Assembly (NCBI RefSeq): GCF_014650895.1
Contig: NZ_BMVV01000013.1
Location: 1,097-65,096, forward strand
DNA length: 64,000 nucleotides
Direction: 5' to 3'
Source: Streptomyces omiyaensis
GTDB taxonomy: Bacteria > Actinomycetota > Actinomycetes > Streptomycetales > Streptomycetaceae
The notes under the pieces are model-generated. The model did not search any database, had not been told where the DNA came from, and saw only the letters and a program-made list of their open reading frames with translations. Positions 56,288-64,000 of the stretch are shown here, piece by piece (positions within the stretch are counted from its first letter, which is position 1; each line of letters starts with the position of its first letter). A program made the translations under genes and the position numbers.

Positions 56288-57919
56288 CTACCCGCGTTCC
56301 CCCGCGTCCGCCTCCGTCGCCACCGTCCTGGCCCAGCGGTAGTCCGCCTTGCCGCTCGGCGAGCGCTGGATGCGGTCGGCGAGGACGAGCTGGCGGGGCA
56401 CCTTGTAGCCGGCGAGGTGGCGGCGACAGTGCTCCTGGACGGCCGCCAGGTCCAGCGGTGCGGAGCCCTCGCGCTGCTGGACGACCGCGGCCACGTGGCT
56501 GCCCCACGTCGCGTCCGGGACGCCCGCGACCAGCGCGTCGTACACGTCGGGGTGCGACTTGAGGGCCTGCTCGACCTCCTCCGGGTAGACCTTCTCGCCG
56601 CCGGTGTTGATGCACTGCGAGCCGCGGCCGAGGACGGTGACCACGCCGTCCGCGTCGACCGTGGCCATGTCGCCGAGGAGCACCCACCGCACCCCGTCCC
56701 GCTCGAAGAAGGTCTCGGCCGTCTTCGCCGGGTCGTTGTAGTAGCCGAGCGGCACGTGTCCGCGCTGGGCGAGGCGGCCGACGGCGCCGACGGCGACCGG
56801 CTCCAGGGTGGCCTGGTCGACGACCTGGGTGCGCTCGTTGACGTGCAGCCGGAAGCCCTTCTCCGGTCCCGAGTCGTCGGTCGCCCGGCCGTTCGAACCC
56901 GACTCCGTGGAGCCGAAGTTGTTCAGCAGGATGACGTTCGGCATCAGCTCGCGCAGCTGCGCCCGCACGGTCTCCGACATGATCGCGCCGGAGGAGGAGA
57001 GGCTGAACAGCGCGGACAGGTCGGTGCCGCGCAGCGGCCCGGCGAGCGCGTCGATCAGCGGACGCAGCATCGCGTCCCCGACCAGGGAGATGCTGGACAC
57101 CCTCTCCTTCTCCAGGGTCCGCAGCACCTCCTCGGGCACGTACTTGCGGTGCAGGACCACCCGCTGGCCGTAGTTGAAGGCGATGAAGGTGGTGAGGGTG
57201 GAGGTGCCGTGCATGAGCGGCGGCGCGGGGAAGAAGGTGATCCCGGCCCCGCCCGCGGCCACCCGCTCGGCCAGCTCCTCGGGGCGCTTGACCGGTTCGC
57301 CGGAGGGGTCGCCGCCGAAGAGTCCGGCGAAGAACAGGTCCTCCTGGCGCCACAGGACGCCCTTGGGCATGCCGGTGGTGCCGCCGGTGTAGATGATGAA
57401 CAGGTCGTCGCCGGAGCGGGTGGCGAAGCCGCGCCCGGGGGAGGCGGCCGCCTCCGCCTCTTCGAGGGGCACGGCGTCGAGGACGGCGGCCCCCTCGGGC
57501 GGGGTCCCCACCCGCACGAGGTGCCGCAGGCGTTCGGTCCGCGGCAGGGCCGCCGCCACGCGGTCCGTGAACTCGGCGTCGTACACCAGGGCGGCGAGGT
57601 CGGCGTCCCGGTAGAGGTAGACCAACTCCTCTTCCACGTAGCGGTAGTTGACGTTCACCGGCACGATCCTGGCCTTCAGGCAGGCGAGCACGGTCTGGAG
57701 GTACTCGACGCCGTTGTACAGGTGGAGTCCCAGGTGCTCGCCGGGGCGGACGCCCGCGCCGAGCAGGTGGTGGGCCAGCCGGTTGGCCGCCTCGTCGAGT
57801 TCGGAGTACGTGAGCCTGCGCTCGGCCCCCGTGCCCGGGTGGTCGACGTAGACCAGCGCCTCGCGCTCGGGCACCACGTCCACGACCGATTCGAACAGGT
57901 CGGCAAGGTTGTACTCCAC
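56288..57919 (-). CDS. Long- or sterol-chain acyl-CoA synthetase (FadD19-like)
   Basis: A 543-residue ANL enzyme: IIYTGGTTGMPKGVLWRQED (P-loop), NNFGSTESGSNGRATDD, LGDMATVDADGVVTVLGRGSQCINTGGEKVYPEEVEQAL and the catalytic lysine SPSGKADYRWA. The pattern EYLQTVLACLKARIVPVNVNYRYVEEEL and the TGGTTG form of the P-loop are those of FadD17/FadD19-like actinobacterial ligases acting on steroid side chains and other branched acids. GTG 57919 follows AGGAGG by four bases. It is divergent from the enoyl-CoA hydratase operon with the shared operator element B between. It should prime the same pathway. Confidence 0.9.
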   Translation of the reverse strand: MEYNLADLFESVVDVVPEREALVYVDHPGTGAERRLTYSELDEAANRLAHHLLGAGVRPGEHLGLHLYNGVEYLQTVLACLKARIVPVNVNYRYVEEELVYLYRDADLAALVYDAEFTDRVAAALPRTERLRHLVRVGTPPEGAAVLDAVPLEEAEAAASPGRGFATRSGDDLFIIYTGGTTGMPKGVLWRQEDLFFAGLFGGDPSGEPVKRPEELAERVAAGGAGITFFPAPPLMHGTSTLTTFIAFNYGQRVVLHRKYVPEEVLRTLEKERVSSISLVGDAMLRPLIDALAGPLRGTDLSALFSLSSSGAIMSETVRAQLRELMPNVILLNNFGSTESGSNGRATDDSGPEKGFRLHVNERTQVVDQATLEPVAVGAVGRLAQRGHVPLGYYNDPAKTAETFFERDGVRWVLLGDMATVDADGVVTVLGRGSQCINTGGEKVYPEEVEQALKSHPDVYDALVAGVPDATWGSHVAAVVQQREGSAPLDLAAVQEHCRRHLAGYKVPRQLVLADRIQRSPSGKADYRWARTVATEADAGERG

Positions 57920-57997
57920 CGTTCCTCCTGACCCCGGCGCGTTCGGACTCGGGCGGTCATCAGAGCACCGACGGGCACAGGTGGGAAGGGGGCGCGT

Positions 57998-58025
57998 CAA
58001 AGAATCTGACTGAGTGTCAGAAAAC
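57998..58025. promoter_or_regulatory. Operator-like element B (shared with 33413-33440)
   Basis: CAAAGAATCTGAC (57998-58010), TGAGTG and TCAGAAAAC (58017-58025) contain the perfect inverted repeat TCTGAC-TGAGT-GTCAGA. The 13-base left and 9-base right blocks are identical to element A with the same spacing. It lies between divergent fadD and echA-like genes and can control both. Confidence 0.7.
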
Positions 58026-58084
58026 TATTGAACTGCCCCCGCCGCTCCTGCAACCTGTTCCAGAACTGGAGACGGGAGATGCCC

Positions 58085-58885
58085 ATGGCCGGCACCGAAC
58101 ACCTCACCGTGCGGCGCGAAGGCGCCACGCTCGTCCTCACCCTCAACCGCCCCGAGGCGAAGAACGCCCTCTCGCTGCCGATGCTCGTCGGCCTCCACGA
58201 CGGCTGGACGGAGGCGGACGCCGACGACGGCGTCCGCTCGATCGTCCTCACCGGAGCGGGCGGCGCCTTCTGCGCCGGCATGGACCTCAAGGCCCTCGCC
58301 GGGAAGGGCATGGCCGGGGAGTCCTACCGCGACCGGCTCAAGGCCGATCCCGACCTGCACTGGAAGGCGATGCTCCGCCACCACCGCCCCCGCAAGCCCG
58401 TCATCGCCGCCGTCGAGGGCGCCTGCGTGGCCGGCGGCACGGAGATCCTCCAGGGCACCGACATCCGGGTCGCCGGAGCCTCCGCCACCTTCGGCCTCTT
58501 CGAGGTCCGGCGCGGCCTCTTCCCGATCGGCGGCTCCACCGTCCGGCTGCCCCGCCAGATCCCGCGCACCCACGCCCTCGAAATGCTCCTCACCGGACGT
58601 CCGTACACCGCCGAGGAGGCGGCCCGCATCGGGCTGATCGGACGGGTCGTCCCCGACGGGCAGGCCCTCGACGCCGCCCTCGGCCTCGCCGAACGGATCA
58701 ACGCCTGCGGACCGCTTGCCGTCGAGGCCGTCAAGGCCTCCGTCTACGAGGCCGCCGAGCTCACCGAGACCGAGGGCCTCGCGGCCGAACTCAAGCGCGG
58801 CTGGCCGGTCTTCGACACGGCGGACGCGAAGGAGGGGGCGAAGGCGTTCGCCGAGAAGCGGCCCCCGGTGTACCGCCGGGAGTGA
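58085..58885 (+). CDS. Enoyl-CoA hydratase/isomerase family protein
   Basis: A 266-residue crotonase-fold protein: VLTLNRPEAKNALSLPMLVGL, VLTGAGGAFCAGMDLKALAG (oxyanion hole), KPVIAAVEGACVAGGTEILQGTDIRVAGASATFGLFEVRRGLFPIGG with the catalytic-site Glu in the last segment. It likely hydrates a trans-2-enoyl-CoA. ATG 58085 (or 58079) is supported by GGGAG at the right spacing. It opens a rightward operon with the OB-fold and thiolase-like genes and shares the operator-bearing promoter region with fadD. Confidence 0.92.
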   Translation: MAGTEHLTVRREGATLVLTLNRPEAKNALSLPMLVGLHDGWTEADADDGVRSIVLTGAGGAFCAGMDLKALAGKGMAGESYRDRLKADPDLHWKAMLRHHRPRKPVIAAVEGACVAGGTEILQGTDIRVAGASATFGLFEVRRGLFPIGGSTVRLPRQIPRTHALEMLLTGRPYTAEEAARIGLIGRVVPDGQALDAALGLAERINACGPLAVEAVKASVYEAAELTETEGLAAELKRGWPVFDTADAKEGAKAFAEKRPPVYRRE

Positions 58886-58931
58886 CCGCCCGGCCCCGCC
58901 CTCCCCCAGCCCGCCGACCAAGGAGCCGCCC

Positions 58932-59894
58932 ATGTCGTCCGCCGCCCCTCCCGAGCAGCTGAAAGCCCCGCTCGTCGTCGAGTTCCCCTTCACCCGCTCG
59001 CTCGGCCCCGTCCAGTCCGCCTTCCTCACCGGCCTGCGCGAGCGGACCGTCCTCGGCGTCCGCACCGGGAGCGGCCGGATCCTCGTCCCGCCCGTCGAGT
59101 ACGACCCCGAGACCGCCGCCGAGCTGACCGAGCTCGTGCGGGTCGAGCCCACCGGCACCGTCACCACCTGGGCCTGGAACCCCGAACCCCGCACCGGCCA
59201 GCCCCTCGCCACCCCCTTCGCCTGGGTCCTCGTCCGCCTCGACGGCGCCGACACCGCCCTCCTGCACGCCCTCGACGCGCCCGGCCCCGACGCCGTCCGC
59301 ACCGGCATGCGCGTCCGCGTCCGCTGGGCGGCCGAACGCACCGGCGCGATCACCGACATCGCCTGCTTCGAGCCGTCCGGGGAAGGCGCCCGGGACGTCG
59401 AACCCGCCCCGCACACCGGAGAGTTCGACCGGCCCGTCACCGGCATCGTCGCCGAGGCCCGCCTGGACTACACCTACAGCCCCGGCCGCGCCCAGACCCG
59501 CTACCTGCACGGCCTGGCCGAGCGCCGCACGATCGGCGAGCGCTGCCCCTCCTGCGCCAAGGTCTACGTCCCGCCCCGCGGCGCCTGCCCCACCTGCGGC
59601 GTCGCCACCACCGACCGGGTCGAGGTCGGCCCCCGCGGCACCGTCACCACCTACTGCATCGTCAACATCAAGGCGAAGAACCTCGACATCGAGGTCCCCT
59701 ACGTCTACGCCCACATCGCCCTCGACGGCGCCGGCCTCGCCCTCCACGGCCGGATCGGCGGCATCCCCTACGACCAGGTCCGCATGGGACTGCGCGTCGA
59801 ACCGGTGTGGAGCGAGGACGGCCGCTACCCCGACCACTACCGCCCCACCGGCGAACCGGACGCCGACTACGACACGTACAAGGAGCTGCTATGA
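58932..59894 (+). CDS. Tandem DUF35 OB-fold protein (acyl-CoA-associated)
   Basis: A 320-residue protein with two DUF35-type copies. The first (residues 1-150: GLRERTVLGVRTGSGRILVPPVEYDPETAAE then TGTVTTWAWN) lacks the zinc-ribbon cysteines. The second (170-320: GLAERRTIGERCPSCAKVYVPPRGACPTCGVAT, RGTVTTYCIVNI) keeps CPSC...CPTC. DUF35 proteins form complexes with thiolase-like partners, for example the DUF35 part of ChsH2 with Ltp2 in steroid side-chain cleavage. It overlaps the next gene (ATGA at 59891-59894), supporting complex formation with it. Confidence 0.88.
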   Translation: MSSAAPPEQLKAPLVVEFPFTRSLGPVQSAFLTGLRERTVLGVRTGSGRILVPPVEYDPETAAELTELVRVEPTGTVTTWAWNPEPRTGQPLATPFAWVLVRLDGADTALLHALDAPGPDAVRTGMRVRVRWAAERTGAITDIACFEPSGEGARDVEPAPHTGEFDRPVTGIVAEARLDYTYSPGRAQTRYLHGLAERRTIGERCPSCAKVYVPPRGACPTCGVATTDRVEVGPRGTVTTYCIVNIKAKNLDIEVPYVYAHIALDGAGLALHGRIGGIPYDQVRMGLRVEPVWSEDGRYPDHYRPTGEPDADYDTYKELL

Positions 59895-60952
59895 GCGCCC
59901 CCGGCCGGGACGTGGCCATCGTCGCCTTCGCCCAGAGCGACCACCGGCGCCGCACCGACGACCTCTCCGAGGTCGAGATGGTGATGCCGGTCCTCCACGA
60001 GGTCCTGCGGCAGACCGGTCTGAAGACCTCCGACATCGGCTTCACCTGCTCCGGCTCCTCCGACTACCTCGCCGGACGGGCCTTCTCCTTCACCATGGCC
60101 CTCGACGGGGTCGGCGCCTGGCCGCCGATCTCCGAGTCCCACGTGGAGATGGACGGCGCCTGGGCCCTCTACGAGGCCTGGGTCAAGCTCCTCACCGGAG
60201 AGGCCGACACCGCCCTCGTCTACTCCTACGGGAAGTCCTCGCCCGGCTCCGTCCGCGACGTGCTGACCCGCCAGCTCGACCCCTACTACGTCGCCCCGCT
60301 CTGGCCGGACTCCGTCGCCCTCGCCGCCCTCCAGGCCCAGGCGCTCATCGACGCCGGCGACACCGACGAGGCGGCCCTCGCGGCCCTCGCGGCCCGTCGC
60401 CGCGCCGACGCCGCCGCCAACCCGCACGCCCAGGTCACCGGAGCCCGGCCGCAGGGCGACCACGTCGTCGCACCGCTGCGCACCGGCGACTGCCCGCCCG
60501 TCGGCGACGGCGTCGCCGCCGTGATCCTCGCCGCCGGCGACCGGGCCCGCGCGCTGTGCGAGCGGCCCGCCTGGATCCGCGGCATGGACCACCGCATCGA
60601 GGCGCACGCGCTGGGCGTCCGCGACCTCACCGACTCGCCCTCCACCCGGCTCGCCGCCGAACGCGCCGGCGCCTTCGACCGGCCCGTGGACACCGCCGAG
60701 CTGCACGCCCCCTTCACCTCCCAGGAGGTCGTCCTCACCAAGGCCCTCGGCCTCGGCGACGGGGTCCGCGTCAACCCCTCCGGCGGGGCGCTCGCCGCCA
60801 ACCCCGTCATGGCCGCCGGCCTCCTCCGGCTCGGCGAGGCGGCCGCCCGCATCCACCGCGGGGAGTCCGACCGCGCGCTCGCCCACGCCACCTCCGGCCC
60901 CTGCCTCCAGCAGAACCTGGTCGCCGTCCTGGAAGGAGACCCCCGTGGCTAA
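59891..60952 (+). CDS. Thiolase-like / lipid-transfer protein, catalytic Cys absent
   Basis: A 353-residue thiolase-superfamily protein. It has VAIVAFAQSDH..., the internal region GVGAWPPISESHVEMDGAWALYEAWVKLL where true thiolases carry the nucleophile Cys (none is present here), and VRVNPSGGALAANPVMAAGLLRLGEAAARIHRG where thiolases carry GHPxGxSG. Such Cys-less members include Ltp2-type aldolases of steroid side-chain breakdown, which act with a DUF35 partner. Gene overlap with the DUF35 gene fits. The reaction may be a retro-aldol cleavage or acyl transfer; it is not a classical thiolase. Confidence 0.85.
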   Translation: MSAPGRDVAIVAFAQSDHRRRTDDLSEVEMVMPVLHEVLRQTGLKTSDIGFTCSGSSDYLAGRAFSFTMALDGVGAWPPISESHVEMDGAWALYEAWVKLLTGEADTALVYSYGKSSPGSVRDVLTRQLDPYYVAPLWPDSVALAALQAQALIDAGDTDEAALAALAARRRADAAANPHAQVTGARPQGDHVVAPLRTGDCPPVGDGVAAVILAAGDRARALCERPAWIRGMDHRIEAHALGVRDLTDSPSTRLAAERAGAFDRPVDTAELHAPFTSQEVVLTKALGLGDGVRVNPSGGALAANPVMAAGLLRLGEAAARIHRGESDRALAHATSGPCLQQNLVAVLEGDPRG

Positions 60953-62111
60953 GGAACCCGTGGCCGTCGTCGGCATCGGCCAGACCAAGCACGTCGCCGC
61001 CCGCCACGACGTCTCGATCGCCGGACTCGTCCGCGAGGCCGCCGCGCGGGCCCTCGCCGACGCCGAGCTGACCTGGGCGGACATCGACGCCGTCGTCATC
61101 GGCAAGGCGCCCGACTTCTTCGAGGGCGTCATGATGCCGGAGCTGTACCTCGCCGACGCCCTCGGCGCCGTCGGCAAGCCCATGCTCCGCGTCCACACCG
61201 CCGGCTCCGTCGGCGGCTCCACCGCCCTGGTCGCCGCCAACCTGGTCGCCGCCCGCGTCCACCGGACCGTGCTGACCCTCGCCTTCGAGAAGCAGTCCGA
61301 GTCGAACGCGATGTGGGGCCTCTCCCTGCCGGTCCCCTTCCAGCAGCCGCTCCTCGCCGGAGCCGGCGGCTTCTTCGCCCCGCACGTCCGCGCCTACATG
61401 CGCCGCACCGGCGCCCCCGACGCGATCGGCTCCCTCGTCGCGTACAAGGACCGCCGCAACGCGCTGAAGAACCCCTACGCCCACCTCCACGAGCACGACA
61501 TCACCCTGGAGAAGGTGCGGGCGTCCCCCATGCTGTGGGACCCGATCCGCTACTCCGAGACCTGCCCCTCCTCCGACGGCGCCTGCGCCATGGTCCTCAC
61601 CGACCGGGCCGGCGCGGACCGGGCGCCGCGCCCCGCGGCCTGGGTGCACGGCGGCGCCATGCGCAGCGAGCCGACCCTCTTCGCCGGGAAGGACTTCGTC
61701 TCGCCCCGGGCGGGCTCCGACTGCGCCGCCGACGTCTACCGGCAGGCCGGGATCACCGACCCGCGCCGGCAGATCGACGCCGTCGAGATGTACGTGCCGT
61801 TCTCCTGGTACGAGCCGATGTGGCTGGAGAACCTCGGCTTCGCCGCCGAGGGCGAGGGGTGGAAGCTCACCGAGGCCGGCGTCACCGAACTCGGCGGCGA
61901 CCTCCCGGTGAACCCCTCCGGAGGCGTCCTGTCCACCAACCCGATCGGCGCCTCCGGCATGATCCGCTTCGCCGAGGCCGCCCTCCAGGTGCGGGGCGAG
62001 GCGGGCGAGCACCAGGTGGACGGTGCCCGCCGGGCCCTCGGGCACGCCTACGGCGGCGGCGCCCAGTTCTTCGCCATGTGGCTGGTGGGCGCCGAACCGC
62101 CGGCCGGCTGA
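60945..62111 (+). CDS. Thiolase-like / lipid-transfer protein (second copy, catalytic Cys absent)
   Basis: A 388-residue thiolase-fold protein: VAVVGIGQTKH, LRVHTAGSVGGSTALVAANLVAA (in place of the nucleophile Cys region, with Ser and Thr only), AVEMYVPFSWYEPMW and DLPVNPSGGVLSTNPIGASGMIRFAEAALQV (TNP replaces GHP). It is the Ltp2/SCP-x-like type. GTG 60945 overlaps the previous gene by 8 bp, so the two thiolase-like proteins and the DUF35 protein are probably one hetero-oligomeric enzyme. The likely substrate is a branched beta-hydroxyacyl-CoA; steroid side chains are the best-known case. Confidence 0.87.
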   Translation: MAKEPVAVVGIGQTKHVAARHDVSIAGLVREAAARALADAELTWADIDAVVIGKAPDFFEGVMMPELYLADALGAVGKPMLRVHTAGSVGGSTALVAANLVAARVHRTVLTLAFEKQSESNAMWGLSLPVPFQQPLLAGAGGFFAPHVRAYMRRTGAPDAIGSLVAYKDRRNALKNPYAHLHEHDITLEKVRASPMLWDPIRYSETCPSSDGACAMVLTDRAGADRAPRPAAWVHGGAMRSEPTLFAGKDFVSPRAGSDCAADVYRQAGITDPRRQIDAVEMYVPFSWYEPMWLENLGFAAEGEGWKLTEAGVTELGGDLPVNPSGGVLSTNPIGASGMIRFAEAALQVRGEAGEHQVDGARRALGHAYGGGAQFFAMWLVGAEPPAG

Positions 62112-62117
62112 GCCGGT

Positions 62118-64000
62118 TCAGGCGCGCAGGCCGTCCCGCACCCGGGTCGCCAGCGCCACCGGATCGCCCTTCGTGGTCACCGGGAAGGTGTTCCGCCGCA
62201 GGTTCCACTGGTTCTCCCAGGCGAACCAGTCGATCGCGACGGGCGCCCGCCCGGTGACCAGGGCGGTCTCCAGCGAGTCCAGGTAGGCCGACCAGCGGGG
62301 CGCGTAGAAGTCCGACACCAGCCCCGACCACTCGCGGTTGGCGTAGTCGTGCAGCCCCGCCTCGCTCCCCGCCCGGTGCCCCCAGGTCGTGACGAGCGAG
62401 CGGGCGTCGAACTCCAGCGCGGCCCGCTCCGCGTCCGACCGCGCCCACGAGCGGGCCCCCTCCAGCCACGGGCCGAGGAGGAACCGCCGGTCGGTGGCGA
62501 GGACCTCGTCGAGCAGCGCCATCGACCGCCGCCACTCCGCCGCCCGCGCCCGGAACCCGGCCAGGTCCTTCGCCTCGTACGCCGCCTTGAGCCGCGGCAG
62601 CAGCACCCGGCTCCGGTTGGTGAGCGCCTGCCGGGCCGTGTCCACCAGGTCGAAGCGGTACGCGTCGGTGGACCGCAGCGCCGGCGCCACCTGGAGCAGC
62701 TCGGTCAGCGCGCTCTCCACCGTCGCCGCGTCGTACCGCATCGTCTTGGGCCCCCAGGAGGCCGCGGTCCGCACGGTCAGGCTCGGACGGGCGGTGAAGA
62801 GGCTGTCCTGGGACTCGCTCCAGCCGTTGGACGGAGTGCCGTACGGGCCCTGGCGCAGCCACTCCCAGGCCTTGGCGGCGTGCGCGTCGGGGGCGCCGTA
62901 GCGGCGGGCCGCGTAGCGGGCGAACCAGTCGGCGTGGTCCACCGGGGCGTCCCGCCAGGCCAGTTCGGTGAAGAGCGAGAAGGTCACCGGGTTGGCGGAG
63001 GTGGCCTCCGGCAGGAAGGCGATCCCCCGCAGGGCGCTGCCCGGCTTCGTCCGCCACGCCTCGAACCGGTCCGTCCACACCGAGGTGTTGGCGCCGATCG
63101 TGGTGTGCCCGCCGAAGTTGGGGATGGTGCCGAAGGCGTACGGCGTCCCGGACCAGGCCGTCTCCCGGTCCAGGTTGTCGTAGCGGTCGGAGAGGCCGTC
63201 CACCACGAGCAGCCGGGAGGTGTCCACGCCGGCGAGCAGCTCGGCCTTCGGGTTGCGCTGCCAGCCGAGCAGCACCCAGGTCGCGCCCGGGCGGGCGTCG
63301 TCGAGCGTCTGCATCACCCGGGAGGCGGCCTCGCCGACCGGCACGTCCCCGGCGTTCCCGCCCTCGTGCAGCAGGTCCATCTTGTACATCGTGGTGGTGC
63401 CGAGCAGCCGCGCCTGGTGGCGGTAGAACGCCGAGGCGACGCGGGGGAAGAGCGCCCCGCGCGGATCGAGCCAGTCCGGCCGGGTGAAGCCGATCCAGCG
63501 GCCCTGCGGCACCACCCGGCCCTCCGGGTTGCGCTCCGTGAAGCCCGGCGGCACGGTGCCGAAGTACCCCGGCAGCACCGGTGTCATCCCCAGCTCGCGC
63601 AGCCGGTCCACGATCCGCTTGCCGAGCGCCGCCCGGCGGGCGATCAGCTGTTCGGTCACCGGCCCTCCGAACGAGGACATGTTCTGCATCAGCCACCACG
63701 GCTGGTGCGCGGGGCCCGGGATCCACGCGCGCAGCTCCGCGTCCGTGTAGCCGAACTCCTGGAAGGCGGCGTGGTAGGCGGCCTCGGCACCCATCTGTAC
63801 GAACACCTCGTTCACCCCGTGCAGGGCGAGGAGGTCGATCTGGCGTTCGTACGCCGCCCAGTCCCGGTAGGCGCCCGAATAGCCGTCGTCCGTGTCGTTG
63901 AGCGCGAAGCGGTGCGGCACCGAGGCCGACTCGCGGACCGTGGCCGCCGGTCCGGGCAGCCGGTCCGGCAGCGCCGCGAGGCTGTCCCCGGGCGAGCCGA
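62118..64000 (-). CDS. Alpha-N-acetylglucosaminidase (GH89, NAGLU-like), N-terminus outside window
   Basis: About 627 residues of a GH89 enzyme; the frame continues past 64000, so the signal peptide is missing here. NAGLU landmarks are YRDWAAYERQIDLLALHGVNEVFVQMGAE, PVLPGYFGTVPPGFTER, the acid/base region YKMDLLHEGGN, WVLLGWQRNPKAELL, GTIPNFGGHTTIGAN and the nucleophile region GIAFLPEATSANPVTFSLF, ending in the helical C-terminal domain (FYAPRWSAYLDSLETAL). It should remove terminal alpha-linked N-acetylglucosamine from glycans or glycosaminoglycans and is probably secreted in Streptomyces. The stop is 6 bp from the convergent thiolase-like gene. Confidence 0.92.
   Translation of the reverse strand, partial: GSPGDSLAALPDRLPGPAATVRESASVPHRFALNDTDDGYSGAYRDWAAYERQIDLLALHGVNEVFVQMGAEAAYHAAFQEFGYTDAELRAWIPGPAHQPWWLMQNMSSFGGPVTEQLIARRAALGKRIVDRLRELGMTPVLPGYFGTVPPGFTERNPEGRVVPQGRWIGFTRPDWLDPRGALFPRVASAFYRHQARLLGTTTMYKMDLLHEGGNAGDVPVGEAASRVMQTLDDARPGATWVLLGWQRNPKAELLAGVDTSRLLVVDGLSDRYDNLDRETAWSGTPYAFGTIPNFGGHTTIGANTSVWTDRFEAWRTKPGSALRGIAFLPEATSANPVTFSLFTELAWRDAPVDHADWFARYAARRYGAPDAHAAKAWEWLRQGPYGTPSNGWSESQDSLFTARPSLTVRTAASWGPKTMRYDAATVESALTELLQVAPALRSTDAYRFDLVDTARQALTNRSRVLLPRLKAAYEAKDLAGFRARAAEWRRSMALLDEVLATDRRFLLGPWLEGARSWARSDAERAALEFDARSLVTTWGHRAGSEAGLHDYANREWSGLVSDFYAPRWSAYLDSLETALVTGRAPVAIDWFAWENQWNLRRNTFPVTTKGDPVALATRVRDGLRA

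Overview
The window is high-GC actinobacterial DNA, with GC-rich third codon positions, GTG starts and GGAGG-type ribosome binding sites. The gene content points to Streptomyces: an AfsR/SARP-type regulator end, a gas vesicle cluster in the order O-A-F-G-J-L-S-K, a MoxR/VWA pair, a fused nitrate reductase/flavoprotein, and a lactone/lipopeptide-type acylase. I saw no rRNA, tRNA, CRISPR array, IS element or prophage. It reads as an accessory or chromosome-arm-like region of metabolic, stress and regulatory genes.

Layout. 0-9 kb: 3' end of a large regulator running in frame into a small protein; an acyl-CoA dehydrogenase behind a KstR-like palindrome; a convergent 1.4-kilo-residue assimilatory nitrate reductase/flavoprotein fusion with a possible GlnR box; ppnP; a DsbA-fold protein without the CxxC. 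9-16 kb: a Clp/Hsp100 unfoldase, an FAD amine-oxidase/desaturase-like enzyme, a LysR regulator diverging from an NTF2-like protein, a probably frameshifted membrane protein, and a GreA-like factor. 16-25 kb: an unknown 502-residue protein, a MoxR ATPase and a metallopeptidase-like/VWA protein, then an MpaB-type oxygenase, a Ser/Thr kinase with TPR repeats and an Sfp-type phosphopantetheinyl transferase. 25-33 kb: threonine catabolism (tdh-kbl), a LysR regulator, small unknowns, an MFS exporter and a serine hydrolase.

33-36 kb holds a nitronate monooxygenase-acyl-CoA ligase operon. Its promoter region carries an operator-like sequence found again almost exactly at 58.0 kb, in front of a second acyl-CoA ligase and a divergent operon (enoyl-CoA hydratase, tandem OB-fold protein, two cysteine-less thiolase-like proteins). 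With the KstR-like site at 2.0 kb, this suggests scattered operons for breakdown of a branched or steroid-like acyl-CoA, possibly controlled together.

36-42.5 kb is the gas vesicle cluster, read leftwards. A divergent pair reads rightwards: a histone H1-like Lys/Ala protein with an acidic block, and an SRPBCC protein with an acidic tail. GvpA itself also carries an acidic/Arg tail. 43-45 kb combines CsbD, a small basic protein behind an 18-codon leader, a MarR regulator surrounded by large inverted repeats, and a Ca2+/H+ antiporter. 45-56 kb has a penicillin/lactone acylase, another acyl-CoA ligase, an imine-reductase-like enzyme with a divergent HxlR regulator, a membrane-anchored protein, phenylacetate-CoA ligase (paaK) with a clear palindromic operator, a GNAT enzyme and several unknowns. 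62-64 kb is the incomplete 3' part of a GH89 alpha-N-acetylglucosaminidase.

All calls come from reading the sequence and translations by eye; no database search was run. Family names rest on recognised motifs and remembered family features.
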